Shown in pieces: positions 54,537 to 63,734 of a DNA stretch of 64,000 nt; the first letter of the stretch is position 1, and the number at the start of each line of letters is the position of its first letter. The notes under the pieces were generated by a model that saw only the letters and a program-made list of their open reading frames with translations, did no database searches and was not told where the DNA came from. Both the position numbers and the translations under genes were made by a program. This stretch comes from Mucilaginibacter_A sp964236465 (GTDB lineage Bacteria > Bacteroidota > Bacteroidia > Sphingobacteriales > Sphingobacteriaceae), in the NCBI GenBank assembly GCA_964236465.1, contig CAXSBZ010000007.1, positions 1-64,000 on the forward strand, given 5' to 3'.

Positions 54537-56087
54537 ATGAATAAAAAAGTTTTAAAGTGGAATTTTGTCTTTCAATATGGTTATGTATTAACTAATATTT
54601 TTAATTCTATTATATTACTTCCGCTTTACGTAAAACATATTGATTCGGCAACTTTAGGGATTTGGCTGGCAACCGGAAATGTATTGAACTGGATCACCCT
54701 CACAGATCCAGGAGTTGGAGACGTTTTACAACAAAAAATCGCAGAACTTAAAGGTAAAAATTTAAAACAAGAAGTTGGCTTAACCATTGGGTCTGGCTTG
54801 TTTGCATCCGCTATTATTTTGCTGATTTCTATAATTGTTGGTTTTGTATTCTATTTTCTTTTAGGTACAATTATCAATAAGGATGTATCAATTTATCCAA
54901 ATTTACAAACTGCATTAATGTTATCCATTATTGCAATTGGTATGTCCTTAGTTTCATTTAGTGTATCCGGTATTAATCAGGGTTTGCAAAATTCTGCTGA
55001 CGTTGCCATTGCTACAATATTGGCAAATGTTTTGTTCCTGATTACAAATGTTATCCTGTTGTATAAAGGTTTTGGGGTAATATCTATTGCTTTTTCTAAT
55101 CTAACAAGGTCTGTTTTTATCAATATTTACAACTTTGTTTCTATGATGAAAGTGTTAAAGTTTGATCAAATTAAAATTGAATTCGATTTTCCATTCTTTA
55201 AAAAGTTTATCAAAATATTTTCTTTTACATCCATCTCACGGATTATAACAGGTTTATCCGGCAGCATTGATATGATTATGCTTGCCCGTTTTATACCTCC
55301 CGGTATGATCACCATTTATGAAATTAATAAACGCCCGATTAACATGACTTCGGGTTTGATCGGCCGACATTCTGTAGCATTAATGCCTTTAATTTCGCAT
55401 GGCAAAGGCATAGGTGATGACGAAAGCGTTGTTAAGTTTATTGGTAGTCAGTTCAAAATTTATTCGTACGCCGTTTTATTTGCGGCATTGATGTTCTGGC
55501 TAACTTATCGAAACTTAATTTCTGCCTGGACAGGTAGTTCAAAATTTGCCGGAGATACTATTTTATATTTTCTGATTGCCAACTTTTTTCTCGGTTTGAT
55601 TGGCTATTTTATGTCCAACATGTGTTATGCTTTAGGAGACATCAAAATGAACAGCTTAATTAACATGGTAAAAGGCGCATTGCTGGGTGTAACCATGTAT
55701 TTTGTTGCTCAAAAATATGGTATCATTGGTACCCTATGTGTCTTTCTGTTTATTGGTTCGTTTACAGATATTTTTTATTTCTCATACCGGCTTTTCAAAC
55801 TTGGGTTTTTAAAAACAGCAGTCATTAAACATATTTTTGGTATCTGGACGATCATTGTTCCACTAAGTCTGCTAGCAGGCTGGGGTTGTAACTTATTAAC
55901 GAGCCATATTTTTGCCTCAAATGTGTACTTGTTAAAGTTGTTGGTTAGTGGCTCCATTTTTACAATTTTCTTTGCAGTAGTTGTATTAATGTTTGATAAG
56001 GAAATGCGAAATACTGTTAAAGATTTAAAAGATAAATTTTTAACAAGTCCTTTTTATAAGATGAAAAGAACTGAATCTGTTGTTTAA
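54537..56087 (+). CDS. Wzx-like polysaccharide flippase
   Basis: 516 residues with 12-14 hydrophobic segments along the whole chain, as in the MATE/MOP flippase superfamily. The opening FVFQYGYVLTNIFNSIILLP and LTDPGVGDVLQQKI, and the central SGSIDMIMLARFIPPG, match Wzx-type O-unit flippases. It would carry undecaprenyl-linked units across the inner membrane for the Wzy-like protein at 56926. The start ATG lies right after a MITE-like element. Contains one copy of the second word at 55810. Confidence 0.88.
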   Translation: MNKKVLKWNFVFQYGYVLTNIFNSIILLPLYVKHIDSATLGIWLATGNVLNWITLTDPGVGDVLQQKIAELKGKNLKQEVGLTIGSGLFASAIILLISIIVGFVFYFLLGTIINKDVSIYPNLQTALMLSIIAIGMSLVSFSVSGINQGLQNSADVAIATILANVLFLITNVILLYKGFGVISIAFSNLTRSVFINIYNFVSMMKVLKFDQIKIEFDFPFFKKFIKIFSFTSISRIITGLSGSIDMIMLARFIPPGMITIYEINKRPINMTSGLIGRHSVALMPLISHGKGIGDDESVVKFIGSQFKIYSYAVLFAALMFWLTYRNLISAWTGSSKFAGDTILYFLIANFFLGLIGYFMSNMCYALGDIKMNSLINMVKGALLGVTMYFVAQKYGIIGTLCVFLFIGSFTDIFYFSYRLFKLGFLKTAVIKHIFGIWTIIVPLSLLAGWGCNLLTSHIFASNVYLLKLLVSGSIFTIFFAVVVLMFDKEMRNTVKDLKDKFLTSPFYKMKRTESVV

Positions 56088-56119
56088 CAAATCTAATAAG
56101 TAGTATCAATTAGCTGAAT

Positions 56120-56929
56120 ATGCCAAAACTGGTTTTATTACTTCGCATCAAAGACGGAATTTTTTTTGTTCAGGAATGGCTGGATAATATAGAAAAATTG
56201 GTTGACGAGATTGTGGTAGTGGATAATGGTTCTACTGATGGTACTTTTGAATTGTTGCAAGCACATCCAAAAGTTGTTGATCTTGTTCGGACAAAAGGTT
56301 TTAATGAAGGCCGCGATAAAAACTTGGTTTATGCCATGGCCAGAAAACGAAAACCGGACTGGTGCCTTTGGATTGATGTTGATGAAATATTTGAACCGGA
56401 ACTGACCAGGGCAGATTTTGACCGGTTGATGATGCGGAAAGCCGTTAATAAGTACCGTTTCAGGAGGTTCCATTTTATTGATCGTGAACATTTTGCAGGT
56501 TCGCTTGCCCGGTTACAATATTCTGCCGGGCATGACCGGGTATTGTGGCGCGAATCTCCAACAGGATATTTTGAAGATTTCATTATTGATTCGCCGATGG
56601 TGAAGGGCATAAGTGGTATTCAGATCAATACCAATTTCAGGATCAAACACTTGGGTTATATCAATAAAGCCATTGTTGATCGGAAAGCAGATATTTATCG
56701 TGCCATCATCCCGGAAAAGGAAGAAACGTTTCAGGAAATGTATTTGCAAAACGAAAAAAAGATAAAATGGGTTGATAAAAGAAGTAGTTTGGAAGTACGC
56801 AGACTAAACTGGTATTTATCTTATCTCCGGTTAAAAACGTTACCGTCAAGATTATTTAACAAGGTTTTTGGTATGATAAAAACAGCATTCAACAAAAACA
56901 GTCAGCATCAATCATTACAAGCACGATGA
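56120..56929 (+). CDS. GT2 family glycosyltransferase
   Basis: 269 residues. LVLLLRIKDGIFFVQEWLDN start, VVDNGSTDGT nucleotide site, LWIDVDEIFEPE as the DxD metal site near residue 92, and a basic tail. This opening is the variant of GT2 seen in lipopolysaccharide core and repeat-unit enzymes (like WaaE/KdtX-type). Its last codons overlap the ATG of the polymerase gene by four bases. Sugar unknown. Confidence 0.88.
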   Translation: MPKLVLLLRIKDGIFFVQEWLDNIEKLVDEIVVVDNGSTDGTFELLQAHPKVVDLVRTKGFNEGRDKNLVYAMARKRKPDWCLWIDVDEIFEPELTRADFDRLMMRKAVNKYRFRRFHFIDREHFAGSLARLQYSAGHDRVLWRESPTGYFEDFIIDSPMVKGISGIQINTNFRIKHLGYINKAIVDRKADIYRAIIPEKEETFQEMYLQNEKKIKWVDKRSSLEVRRLNWYLSYLRLKTLPSRLFNKVFGMIKTAFNKNSQHQSLQAR

Positions 56930-58260
56930 ACACAGTTATCAAAATATTTAATTATAGGTTCACTGTAAAAGAATTTTTGATCCTGTTTTTTGGGTATTTG
57001 TTTATGGAGCAAATATTTTCTTGGTTGTTTGCACCCACTTCTGCCATCATTCAGCCTTATCAAAAAGCTTTTGGTTTTGTGGTTTATGCTTATATGCTCG
57101 TCAACATCAAGCAGTATAAGCCTAATGAACAGCTGTTTATGGGCATATTTGCGTTGATCTTGCTCCGGTTGGTATTAGAATCTTTATACGTTTACAATAC
57201 ATTTTTCCAGCAGCTCACCATGTATTACGTGCTTTTCCCGGCCGTATATGCGCTTTTCATCAAAAACCTATGCCGCACTTATGATTTTGATTTGCTGGAG
57301 TTTATGGCAAAATTTTATTTATACACCTATATTATTTTTATGGCTATTTATGGCCGCGGCTTTTCCTTTAGTTTAGAAGGTTTGGACCTGGAAGATTTAG
57401 GCGTGTTTTCCGGTGATGGCCGCATCATCCATGCCACTTCTATTTTTATGATGGTGCTGCCTTTTATATGGTATCTTAACAAATTTATCAAAACGAAAAA
57501 AGGGAAAGATATTATCCCGTTAGCCTTTTGCTTTGTAGTCATTCTAATCCATCAGCACCGCTCAGTTTGGAGCAGTGCTATTGTGGCGATGTTTATTTAT
57601 CTGGGCATCAGTATGCGGGTAAATAAAGAAAGCATCCCACGGATCTGGGGTTTGGCGGTGGGCGGTGTAATTGCGTTATTTTTCACTTATTTCTTCGTAT
57701 CAACCTTGTTCCCGGAACTAACGGATTTTATGGGAGAACGTTTTAGTGAGATTTTCGATCCCAATCAGCAGGAAAGCACAGGGCGTTTTCGCATCGAACA
57801 GCGGGAAGTTTACGGAGCTTTGTTTTTGGAGCGGCCTTTTTTCGGCTGGACATTTGAAGGTTTTGAAATGCCAAATCCAATGGTTGATTGGTGGCCCGAA
57901 AAAACCGGCCAACATTTTCACGAAGGCTTTATGGAAATTCTTTTTTATCATGGCATCGTTGGTTTGTTGTTCAAATATTCATTCCTGTTTTACCTGGCCT
58001 TTCGCGCATTCAGCAAAAAATTATCTGAAGAAACCATTATTTTAATTTCGTTTTGCCTTTCCGGTTTGTTGTTTTCTTTGAGTTATGTGCCGCAAACTGT
58101 TTTCTGGGGCCACGTAGGTTTATGTTTGTATTATCTGGAAAAAGATGATTTGAAACAGGAACAGCCAGAAGAAGAATCAGAACAAGAACAAAAAGTTGAA
58201 ACTTTGCCAAAGCAAATTTTTAAAGGCAGAAAAGTTTTAGAACTGGATGCCCATCAATAA
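56926..58260 (+). CDS. O-antigen polymerase/ligase-like (Wzy-type) membrane protein, copy 2
   Basis: 444 residues with about eleven hydrophobic segments. A conserved periplasmic region reads STGRFRIEQREVYGALFLER and FFGWTFEGFEMPNP with HFHEGFMEILFYHGIVGLL, the arginine-plus-histidine pattern of Wzy_C proteins. Shares little with copy 1 at 12420. The C-terminal 40 residues are Glu/Gln-rich and cytosolic. In an operon with GT2 and Wzx-like genes, so polymerase is the better guess than ligase. Confidence 0.85.
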   Translation: MNTVIKIFNYRFTVKEFLILFFGYLFMEQIFSWLFAPTSAIIQPYQKAFGFVVYAYMLVNIKQYKPNEQLFMGIFALILLRLVLESLYVYNTFFQQLTMYYVLFPAVYALFIKNLCRTYDFDLLEFMAKFYLYTYIIFMAIYGRGFSFSLEGLDLEDLGVFSGDGRIIHATSIFMMVLPFIWYLNKFIKTKKGKDIIPLAFCFVVILIHQHRSVWSSAIVAMFIYLGISMRVNKESIPRIWGLAVGGVIALFFTYFFVSTLFPELTDFMGERFSEIFDPNQQESTGRFRIEQREVYGALFLERPFFGWTFEGFEMPNPMVDWWPEKTGQHFHEGFMEILFYHGIVGLLFKYSFLFYLAFRAFSKKLSEETIILISFCLSGLLFSLSYVPQTVFWGHVGLCLYYLEKDDLKQEQPEEESEQEQKVETLPKQIFKGRKVLELDAHQ

Positions 58261-58269
58261 AGATTTTGT

Positions 58270-59328
58270 ATGAACTATATATGTACCTGGCTTTGTGCGG
58301 ATAAAAAAGGCGAAGAAAGCGTGTTTTTTCAAACTGGCGAACTTTCATCTTCCCAAAAACATCAGAATATTTATTGGCGTTGTATCCTGTTATTTTACAT
58401 TACCAGCAAGCGTTTTAATCAGCAGGAAAAGCATTTGCTGTTTACCAACGTCCAGCAGTTGCCCTTTGTAGATGGAAAGTCTGTAGAAAATATATTGCAT
58501 GATTTGGATGTAGAAGTTATCCATACTGATTTCAAATACAAAACGCCGGGCAATTATTTCGGCTCATTCCAAAATCAATTTTACGAATTTTCTATCTTAG
58601 AACATATAGCGCAAAATGATCAGAACTTGCAGGATAACTATTTAATCGTTGATTCTGATTGCATTTTTATCAAGCCGGTTCAGCGGTTATTTGAAGCAGC
58701 AACACCGCAAGGTTTTATCTCATTTGAAGATCCGGTGAAGCCTAATTATGTCATTAACGGATTAAGCAGGAACGATTTAAAAACCATTTATCAAGAGCTG
58801 CTCGGAACCGAAATAACAGAAATCCCTTCCTATCATTTAGGCGAGTTTTTGCTTTGCAGCGTCAAAAATATTCAAAAAATTTATGCTGATTTTCAGGAAC
58901 TTTGGCCGCAATTGCTCGAAAGAAACGAAAAAGGCCAGATGAAATTTAATGAAGAAGCGCATACATTAAGCTATCTGTATTTCAAAAACGGATTTCGGGC
59001 AAGTACCGATGCTTCTTTTATGAGGAGAATTTGGACGAACCCGGTCTTTTATCGCGAAGTAAGAAAATCTGATACAGAACTGATTTTATGGCATTTGCCT
59101 GCCGAAAAAATATTTGGTATCCATACTTTGTACAACTTATTTTTTAATAAACTGCGCAATTATGGTTTCGATATTTCCAATCAGGATTTTATTAGTATTG
59201 TAGAAAAAGCAGTCAATGTTCCGCGTTTACCTTTCAGGATGCGGTTGAAATATTATGCCGTCAGCTATTTTAAAGCTTTGAAAAAAAGGTTTAAAAAGTT
59301 GCCGCTTGTCAAAAAAATTTCTAAATAA
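58270..59328 (+). CDS. Putative GT-A type transferase, family not recognised
   Basis: 352 residues. YLIVDSDCIFIKPVQRLFEA (about residue 125) gives a D-S-D metal site; ISFEDPVKPNYVINGLSRND and a late LWHLPAEKIFGIHTLYNLF follow. This layout resembles the protein at 45504 but identity is low. Placed in an operon between the Wzy-like and GT2 genes, so a glycosyltransferase role is likely. One exact 12-mer at 59009, read Asp-Ala-Ser-Phe-Met. Confidence 0.6.
   Translation: MNYICTWLCADKKGEESVFFQTGELSSSQKHQNIYWRCILLFYITSKRFNQQEKHLLFTNVQQLPFVDGKSVENILHDLDVEVIHTDFKYKTPGNYFGSFQNQFYEFSILEHIAQNDQNLQDNYLIVDSDCIFIKPVQRLFEAATPQGFISFEDPVKPNYVINGLSRNDLKTIYQELLGTEITEIPSYHLGEFLLCSVKNIQKIYADFQELWPQLLERNEKGQMKFNEEAHTLSYLYFKNGFRASTDASFMRRIWTNPVFYREVRKSDTELILWHLPAEKIFGIHTLYNLFFNKLRNYGFDISNQDFISIVEKAVNVPRLPFRMRLKYYAVSYFKALKKRFKKLPLVKKISK
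59009..59020 (+). repeat. 12-mer motif inside a gene (Ala-Ser-Phe frame)
   Basis: Exact copy; reads Asp-Ala-Ser-Phe-Met. Confidence 0.8.
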
Positions 59329-59346
59329 AGCATCATCAACCAAAAT

Positions 59347-60201
59347 ATGACGATTGCCGTATTGCTTACTACTTTCAACCGAAAACAGAAAACGCTGGCC
59401 TGTTTGCAAAATCTATACAAACAACAATTGCCCGAAGATGTACAATTGAAAGTTTTTTTAACAGACGATCATTCTGCGGATGGAACGGCTGATGCTGTAA
59501 AAACCGCGTTTCCGGAGGTAAATATTTATCATGGAAACGGTTCTTTATTTTGGGCCGGAGGGATGCGCAATACTTGGCAAAAGGCTTTATCAACGGGAGC
59601 CGATTTTTATTTGTTGCTTAATGACGATACTTTACTGACAAACACTGCTGTTGCTGCTCTTTTAAATTGCAGTAATTATGTTAAAAGTAAAGGATCAAAA
59701 CCGGCCGTTTGTGTTGGAAGCACAGCCGATGACGAAACCGGAAAAATTTCTTACGGAGGCAGAAAATTGCATGATAAAAACAGTTGGGGCGAAGGTTCTT
59801 TTGTATTTTCTGAAACAGAATTTGTAAATTGTGATGTGGCAAATGCAAATATTTTGTTGGTTCCGGCAGAAATTGTAAAAGATTTGGGAATATTATCAAC
59901 TGCTTTTACGCACGGCTTGGCAGATTATGATTATACTTTGAAAGCAAAAAAAGCAGGCCATGGTTTGGTTGTGGCACCCGGTTTTTTAGGAACTTGTATG
60001 GATGATCATGGCAACAATTGGAAATCAGCAAATACAAATTTGAAAGAGCGAATAGCCTATCTTAAAAGCCCAAAAGGATTGGCTTACTACGAATATTTAG
60101 GTTTTATAAAAGAGCATTTTCCAAAATCTTATCCGGCTGCTTTTGTAAAACTTTGGTTAAAAACATTGTTCCCTTTCATCTGGGACAAATTCAAAAAGTA
60201 A
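59347..60201 (+). CDS. GT2 family glycosyltransferase (rhamnosyltransferase-like)
   Basis: 284 residues. AVLLTTFNRKQKTLACLQNL, LTDDHSADGTADAV, then YHGNGSLFWAGGMRNTWQKA and YLLLNDDTLL (the N-D-D metal site near residue 95). The WAGGMR form is typical of GT2 enzymes resembling rhamnosyl- and galactofuranosyltransferases. An operon neighbour, the UGM-like enzyme at 61243, could provide a furanose donor, but this is inference. Confidence 0.88.
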   Translation: MTIAVLLTTFNRKQKTLACLQNLYKQQLPEDVQLKVFLTDDHSADGTADAVKTAFPEVNIYHGNGSLFWAGGMRNTWQKALSTGADFYLLLNDDTLLTNTAVAALLNCSNYVKSKGSKPAVCVGSTADDETGKISYGGRKLHDKNSWGEGSFVFSETEFVNCDVANANILLVPAEIVKDLGILSTAFTHGLADYDYTLKAKKAGHGLVVAPGFLGTCMDDHGNNWKSANTNLKERIAYLKSPKGLAYYEYLGFIKEHFPKSYPAAFVKLWLKTLFPFIWDKFKK

Positions 60202-60204
60202 AGA

Positions 60205-61128
60205 ATGGAAAAAACAATTATAGGCGTTTTTTGCTACAAACGGGCTGCAAAGTTAAAGGCATCCATGGAAGCATTGCTGCAAAACCCGGAGTGTGCCAAC
60301 CTGGATATTATTTTTTTTGCAGATGGTTACAAAGGTGAAAAAGACAAGCAAGGTGTATTGGAAACGCGCTCTTACATTGATTCGCTTACCAGATTCAGAA
60401 ATGTTTACAAACATTATCGTGATAAAAATTTCAGTACAGGTCCCAATTTTCATACTGGTTTAAGTTATCTTTCCAGTAATTATGACCGGTTTATTATTGT
60501 GGAAGATGATTTGGTTGTAACGCCAAATTATATCAAGTATTTGCTGGATGGTTTGGATTTTTACAAGAATGAAAAATCTGTTTTTTGTGTTACGGGTTTT
60601 GCTTTTCCACTAAAAATCGGAAGTTATCCTTACGATACAATTATTGCAAACCGGTTTTGTTCTTACGGTTGGGCAAGCTGGTCTGATCGGGTGAAACATG
60701 TAGTTTGGGACAAAGAAGGTTTGCAAAAAATAGTAAATACTTCACCAAATTTTAAAACCCGTTTGAACAAAGAAGGGATGGACTTGTACCGGATGGTTTT
60801 GAAAGAAATTGACGGAACAATTTCAACTTGGGACATACAAATGCAAGTTCATGTTTCCGAAAATCAATTTAAAGTTGTTTATCCAATTATTTCCAAAGGC
60901 ACCAATATTGGATTTGATCAGGAATCTACCAACACATTCGGGATTGATTATTTGCAAACGCCGCAGGACCCGGGAACAAAGCGGGAATTTAAATTTTGCC
61001 CTGCGGGTTTAATTGAGCCTTCCTTACAAAAGCAACTTAAAAGGCCTTATAGTTTACCCGTTTTAGCAAAAAGAAAAATCTTAAATGATCTGATTAAATT
61101 AGGATCAAAGTTTAAAAAAAGTAACTGA
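60205..61128 (+). CDS. Putative GT-A transferase (GT13-like features)
   Basis: 307 residues. Opening TIIGVFCYKRAAKLKASMEA, then RFIIVEDDLVVTPNYIKYLL (E-D-D metal site, near residue 95), and RFCSYGWASWSDRVKHVVWD. The E-D-D site followed by a YGWASW block resembles the GT13 / GnT-I type arrangement of some bacterial sugar transferases. Lies three bases after the GT2 gene. The sugar is not predictable. Confidence 0.65.
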   Translation: MEKTIIGVFCYKRAAKLKASMEALLQNPECANLDIIFFADGYKGEKDKQGVLETRSYIDSLTRFRNVYKHYRDKNFSTGPNFHTGLSYLSSNYDRFIIVEDDLVVTPNYIKYLLDGLDFYKNEKSVFCVTGFAFPLKIGSYPYDTIIANRFCSYGWASWSDRVKHVVWDKEGLQKIVNTSPNFKTRLNKEGMDLYRMVLKEIDGTISTWDIQMQVHVSENQFKVVYPIISKGTNIGFDQESTNTFGIDYLQTPQDPGTKREFKFCPAGLIEPSLQKQLKRPYSLPVLAKRKILNDLIKLGSKFKKSN

Positions 61129-61134
61129 AATTGA

Positions 61135-61211
61135 ATGCTTCTTTTATCATACAAAAATTTGGTTTGAATTGATTTTTTGTGATCTTGAAATTATACCTAT
61201 AAAAGAAGCAT
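61135..61211. repeat. Inverted pair of the exact 12-mer
   Basis: Exact motifs at 61135-61146 and 61200-61211, in the 114-base gap before the FAD enzyme gene. Flanking bases TTGAATGCTTCTTTTATC and its mirror pair over about 16 positions. Outer element ends are not seen, so this is a short form. Confidence 0.65.
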
Positions 61212-61242
61212 TCATCATAAACAATACTACAATCAACCTAAT

Positions 61243-62511
61243 ATGAAAAAAGCTACAGTAATCGGTTCCGGTGTTTCGGGATTGAGCATTGCCAGAATGT
61301 TATCTGATAATTATGAAGTACAAATTTTAGAAAGATCAGACAAAACCGGTGGTTTAATTAAATGTGACCGGATTGATGGCAATCTTTTTCATAGAGTTGG
61401 CGGCCATGTTTTCAATAGTAAAGATCAAACTGTGCTGGATTGGTTTTGGCAACATTTTGACCGCGATCAGGAGTTTTTGAAAGCAACCCGAAATGCTAAA
61501 ATTTTGCTTGGCGGAAAGCTGATCGGTTATCCGCTTGAAAACTATCTGCACCAACTACCGGAACATGAAACACGTGCAATTGTGGATGAGTTGATCCAAA
61601 TGCTGATCAATGAAAAAGATAAAACAGAGAAGTATGACAACTTTAAGGATTTCCTGATCGGCAATTTTGGAGAAAACTTGTACCGGATTTATTTTGGCCC
61701 GTATAATTCTAAAATCTGGCATACAGATATTAGTAAAGTACCGCTTGAATGGTTGGATGGCAAGTTGCCAATGCCGCAAATTAAAGAAGTTATCATCAGT
61801 AATATTGTAAAAAAAGAAGAAAGCACAATGGTACATGCTTCTTTTTATTATCCAAAAAGAGATGGTTCGCAGTTTATTGTAAACCGGCTTTCCGAACATC
61901 AAAACATCAAATTATCTTATACGGTTTCAAGTATTTCTACCGCTGAAAACGGTTTGTTATCTATCAACAATGGTAACATTTTAACGGATATAATTGTTTA
62001 TTGCGGAGATGTAAGGCAGCTCCATAATATCATACATATTGAAGATGCCGAGTTAAAAAATACACTCGAAAGTGTTGCTGATCTTCCTTCCAACGGTACT
62101 TCAAATGTATTGTGCGAAACAGATGATAATGATATTTCCTGGTTGTATCTGCCTGAGGATCAATTTAAAGCGCATCGTATTATTTATACAGGTAATTTTA
62201 GTAATACCAACAATGAAGGTAGCAGCAGGAAAACTTGTGTGGTAGAATTTTCGGGAAAGCAGGATCAGGAAACAATGCTGGAAGAGTTGCAAAAGTTGCC
62301 CGGAAACTTGAAGCCTTTAGCCTTTAATTATGAACCAAATTCGTACATTATCCAACATAAAGAAACCAGAAGTAAAATCACAAATTTGAAAGGGCAACTT
62401 GCTAAATATAATATTTACTTGTTAGGCCGGTTTGCCGAATGGGAATATTACAATATGGATAAAGCAATAGAATCAGCAATGGAATTGAACCGAAACCTGA
62501 TCAAACTTTAA
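61243..62511 (+). CDS. FAD-dependent oxidoreductase, UDP-galactopyranose mutase-like
   Basis: 422 residues. FAD Rossmann loop GSGVSGLSIAR at residues 8-18 and the conserved acid in ILERSDKTGGL. RVGGHVFNSKD and GYPLENYLHQLP recall the UGM core, where GHxF and YPxN-type blocks hold the flavin and UDP-sugar. It could make UDP-galactofuranose or a related furanose for this operon; the alternative is a protoporphyrinogen-oxidase-like amine oxidase of unknown substrate. It contains a one-mismatch motif at 61835 (Ala-Ser-Phe). Confidence 0.65.
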   Translation: MKKATVIGSGVSGLSIARMLSDNYEVQILERSDKTGGLIKCDRIDGNLFHRVGGHVFNSKDQTVLDWFWQHFDRDQEFLKATRNAKILLGGKLIGYPLENYLHQLPEHETRAIVDELIQMLINEKDKTEKYDNFKDFLIGNFGENLYRIYFGPYNSKIWHTDISKVPLEWLDGKLPMPQIKEVIISNIVKKEESTMVHASFYYPKRDGSQFIVNRLSEHQNIKLSYTVSSISTAENGLLSINNGNILTDIIVYCGDVRQLHNIIHIEDAELKNTLESVADLPSNGTSNVLCETDDNDISWLYLPEDQFKAHRIIYTGNFSNTNNEGSSRKTCVVEFSGKQDQETMLEELQKLPGNLKPLAFNYEPNSYIIQHKETRSKITNLKGQLAKYNIYLLGRFAEWEYYNMDKAIESAMELNRNLIKL

Positions 62512-62516
62512 TTCAA

Positions 62517-63674
62517 TTGATATTGAAAGTTTTAGTAATTCATACCAGTTATAAGTATAAGGGAGGCGAAGATACCGTTGTAGCAGAAGAAATTAAATTG
62601 CTGCAAAATGCTGGTGTACAAGTAGAATTGCTGGAGTTTAATAATTATGAAAACGCGTTACTGAAACTTTTACAATTACCATTCAATCTTCAATCTTATT
62701 TTACAACAAAAAAAAAGTTAGCAGATTTTGAGCCTGACATTGTTCACATTCACAACTTACATTTTGGTGGGTCTGCATCTATAATTTATGCCATTAAAAG
62801 AAGCAAAATCCCGTTTGTAAATACGTTGCATAATTTTAGGCTCTTGTGTCCTTCAGGAATTCTTTTTCATAACGGACAAATTTTTTTAGATTCTTTACAT
62901 CAAAATTTTCCATGGAAAGCAGTGTGTCTCGGTGTTTATAAAGGTTCCAAGCTAATTACATTTTGGCTGAGCTTATCTTTGTATATTCATAATAAATTGG
63001 GTACTTGGAAAAATTGTAATCAGTATATTGTTTTGAGTGAACATGCCAGACAATTATTCTTAAATTCTAAATTAGACTTAGCTGTAAATCAATTAATCAT
63101 TAAACCAAATTTTTGTTCTGTTCCAACATTGCCGATGCAAAGAAGAGAAACAAGTTTTCTATATGTTGGCAGGCTTTCTGAAGAAAAAGGGTTAATGCTT
63201 CTTTTATCAGTCTTTTCTTCTTGTCGGCACAAAATTAAAATTGCCGGAGATGGCCCGCTAAAAGATGAAGTGATTCGATGCAGCACTCAATATCCAAACA
63301 TAGAATTTTTAGGTATTTTAAATAAAACAGAAGTGTTTACTTTATTGCAAAGTTGTACGGCACTTGTGTTTCCTTCTATCTGGTTTGAAGGGATGCCTTT
63401 AACAATTATCGAAGCTTTTGCCTGTGGTACGCCGGTCATTTCTTCCAAGTTAGGTGCTATGGAAACGATGATTGTATCAGGTTATAATGGATTGCATTTT
63501 GAAGCCCGGAATGAATCAGATTTTAAAAAGCAATTGGATAACTGGAGTAATTTAAATGAAGAGCAAAAAGAACAATATTGCTTAAATGCTTATCAAACTT
63601 ATCTAAATTATTACACTGCCGAGCAAAATACACACCAACTATTAAATATTTATAATAATATTTTAAACAAATAA
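62517..63674 (+). CDS. GT4 family glycosyltransferase
   Basis: 385 residues. N-terminal VIHTSYKYKGGEDTVVAEEI loop (G-G-E-D type), FVNTLHNFRLLCPSGILF, then FLYVGRLSEEKGLMLLLSVF and PSIWFEGMPLTIIEAFACG with Glu-x7-Glu. Start is TTG at 62517, five bases after the FAD enzyme's stop; no ATG nearby. The opening GGEDTVV suggests the group of GT4 enzymes near O-antigen clusters. One exact 12-mer at 63195, here read Met-Leu-Leu-Leu. Confidence 0.88.
   Translation: MILKVLVIHTSYKYKGGEDTVVAEEIKLLQNAGVQVELLEFNNYENALLKLLQLPFNLQSYFTTKKKLADFEPDIVHIHNLHFGGSASIIYAIKRSKIPFVNTLHNFRLLCPSGILFHNGQIFLDSLHQNFPWKAVCLGVYKGSKLITFWLSLSLYIHNKLGTWKNCNQYIVLSEHARQLFLNSKLDLAVNQLIIKPNFCSVPTLPMQRRETSFLYVGRLSEEKGLMLLLSVFSSCRHKIKIAGDGPLKDEVIRCSTQYPNIEFLGILNKTEVFTLLQSCTALVFPSIWFEGMPLTIIEAFACGTPVISSKLGAMETMIVSGYNGLHFEARNESDFKKQLDNWSNLNEEQKEQYCLNAYQTYLNYYTAEQNTHQLLNIYNNILNK
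63195..63206 (+). repeat. 12-mer motif inside a gene (Met-Leu-Leu-Leu frame)
   Basis: Exact copy in the rare frame ATG-CTT-CTT-TTA, showing that the DNA word rather than the peptide is kept. Confidence 0.8.
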
Positions 63675-63734
63675 AATGTTTATTTTTACTATCTTTAAAA
63701 TATTTAATTTCAAAATATCAATTTATAATAACTG

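Noticed and set aside
3229..63206. The repeated 12-mer as a CRISPR repeat
   Set aside because: Copies are 12 bases long, in both orientations, at irregular distances of tens to thousands of bases and inside genes. There are no regular spacers and no cas genes.
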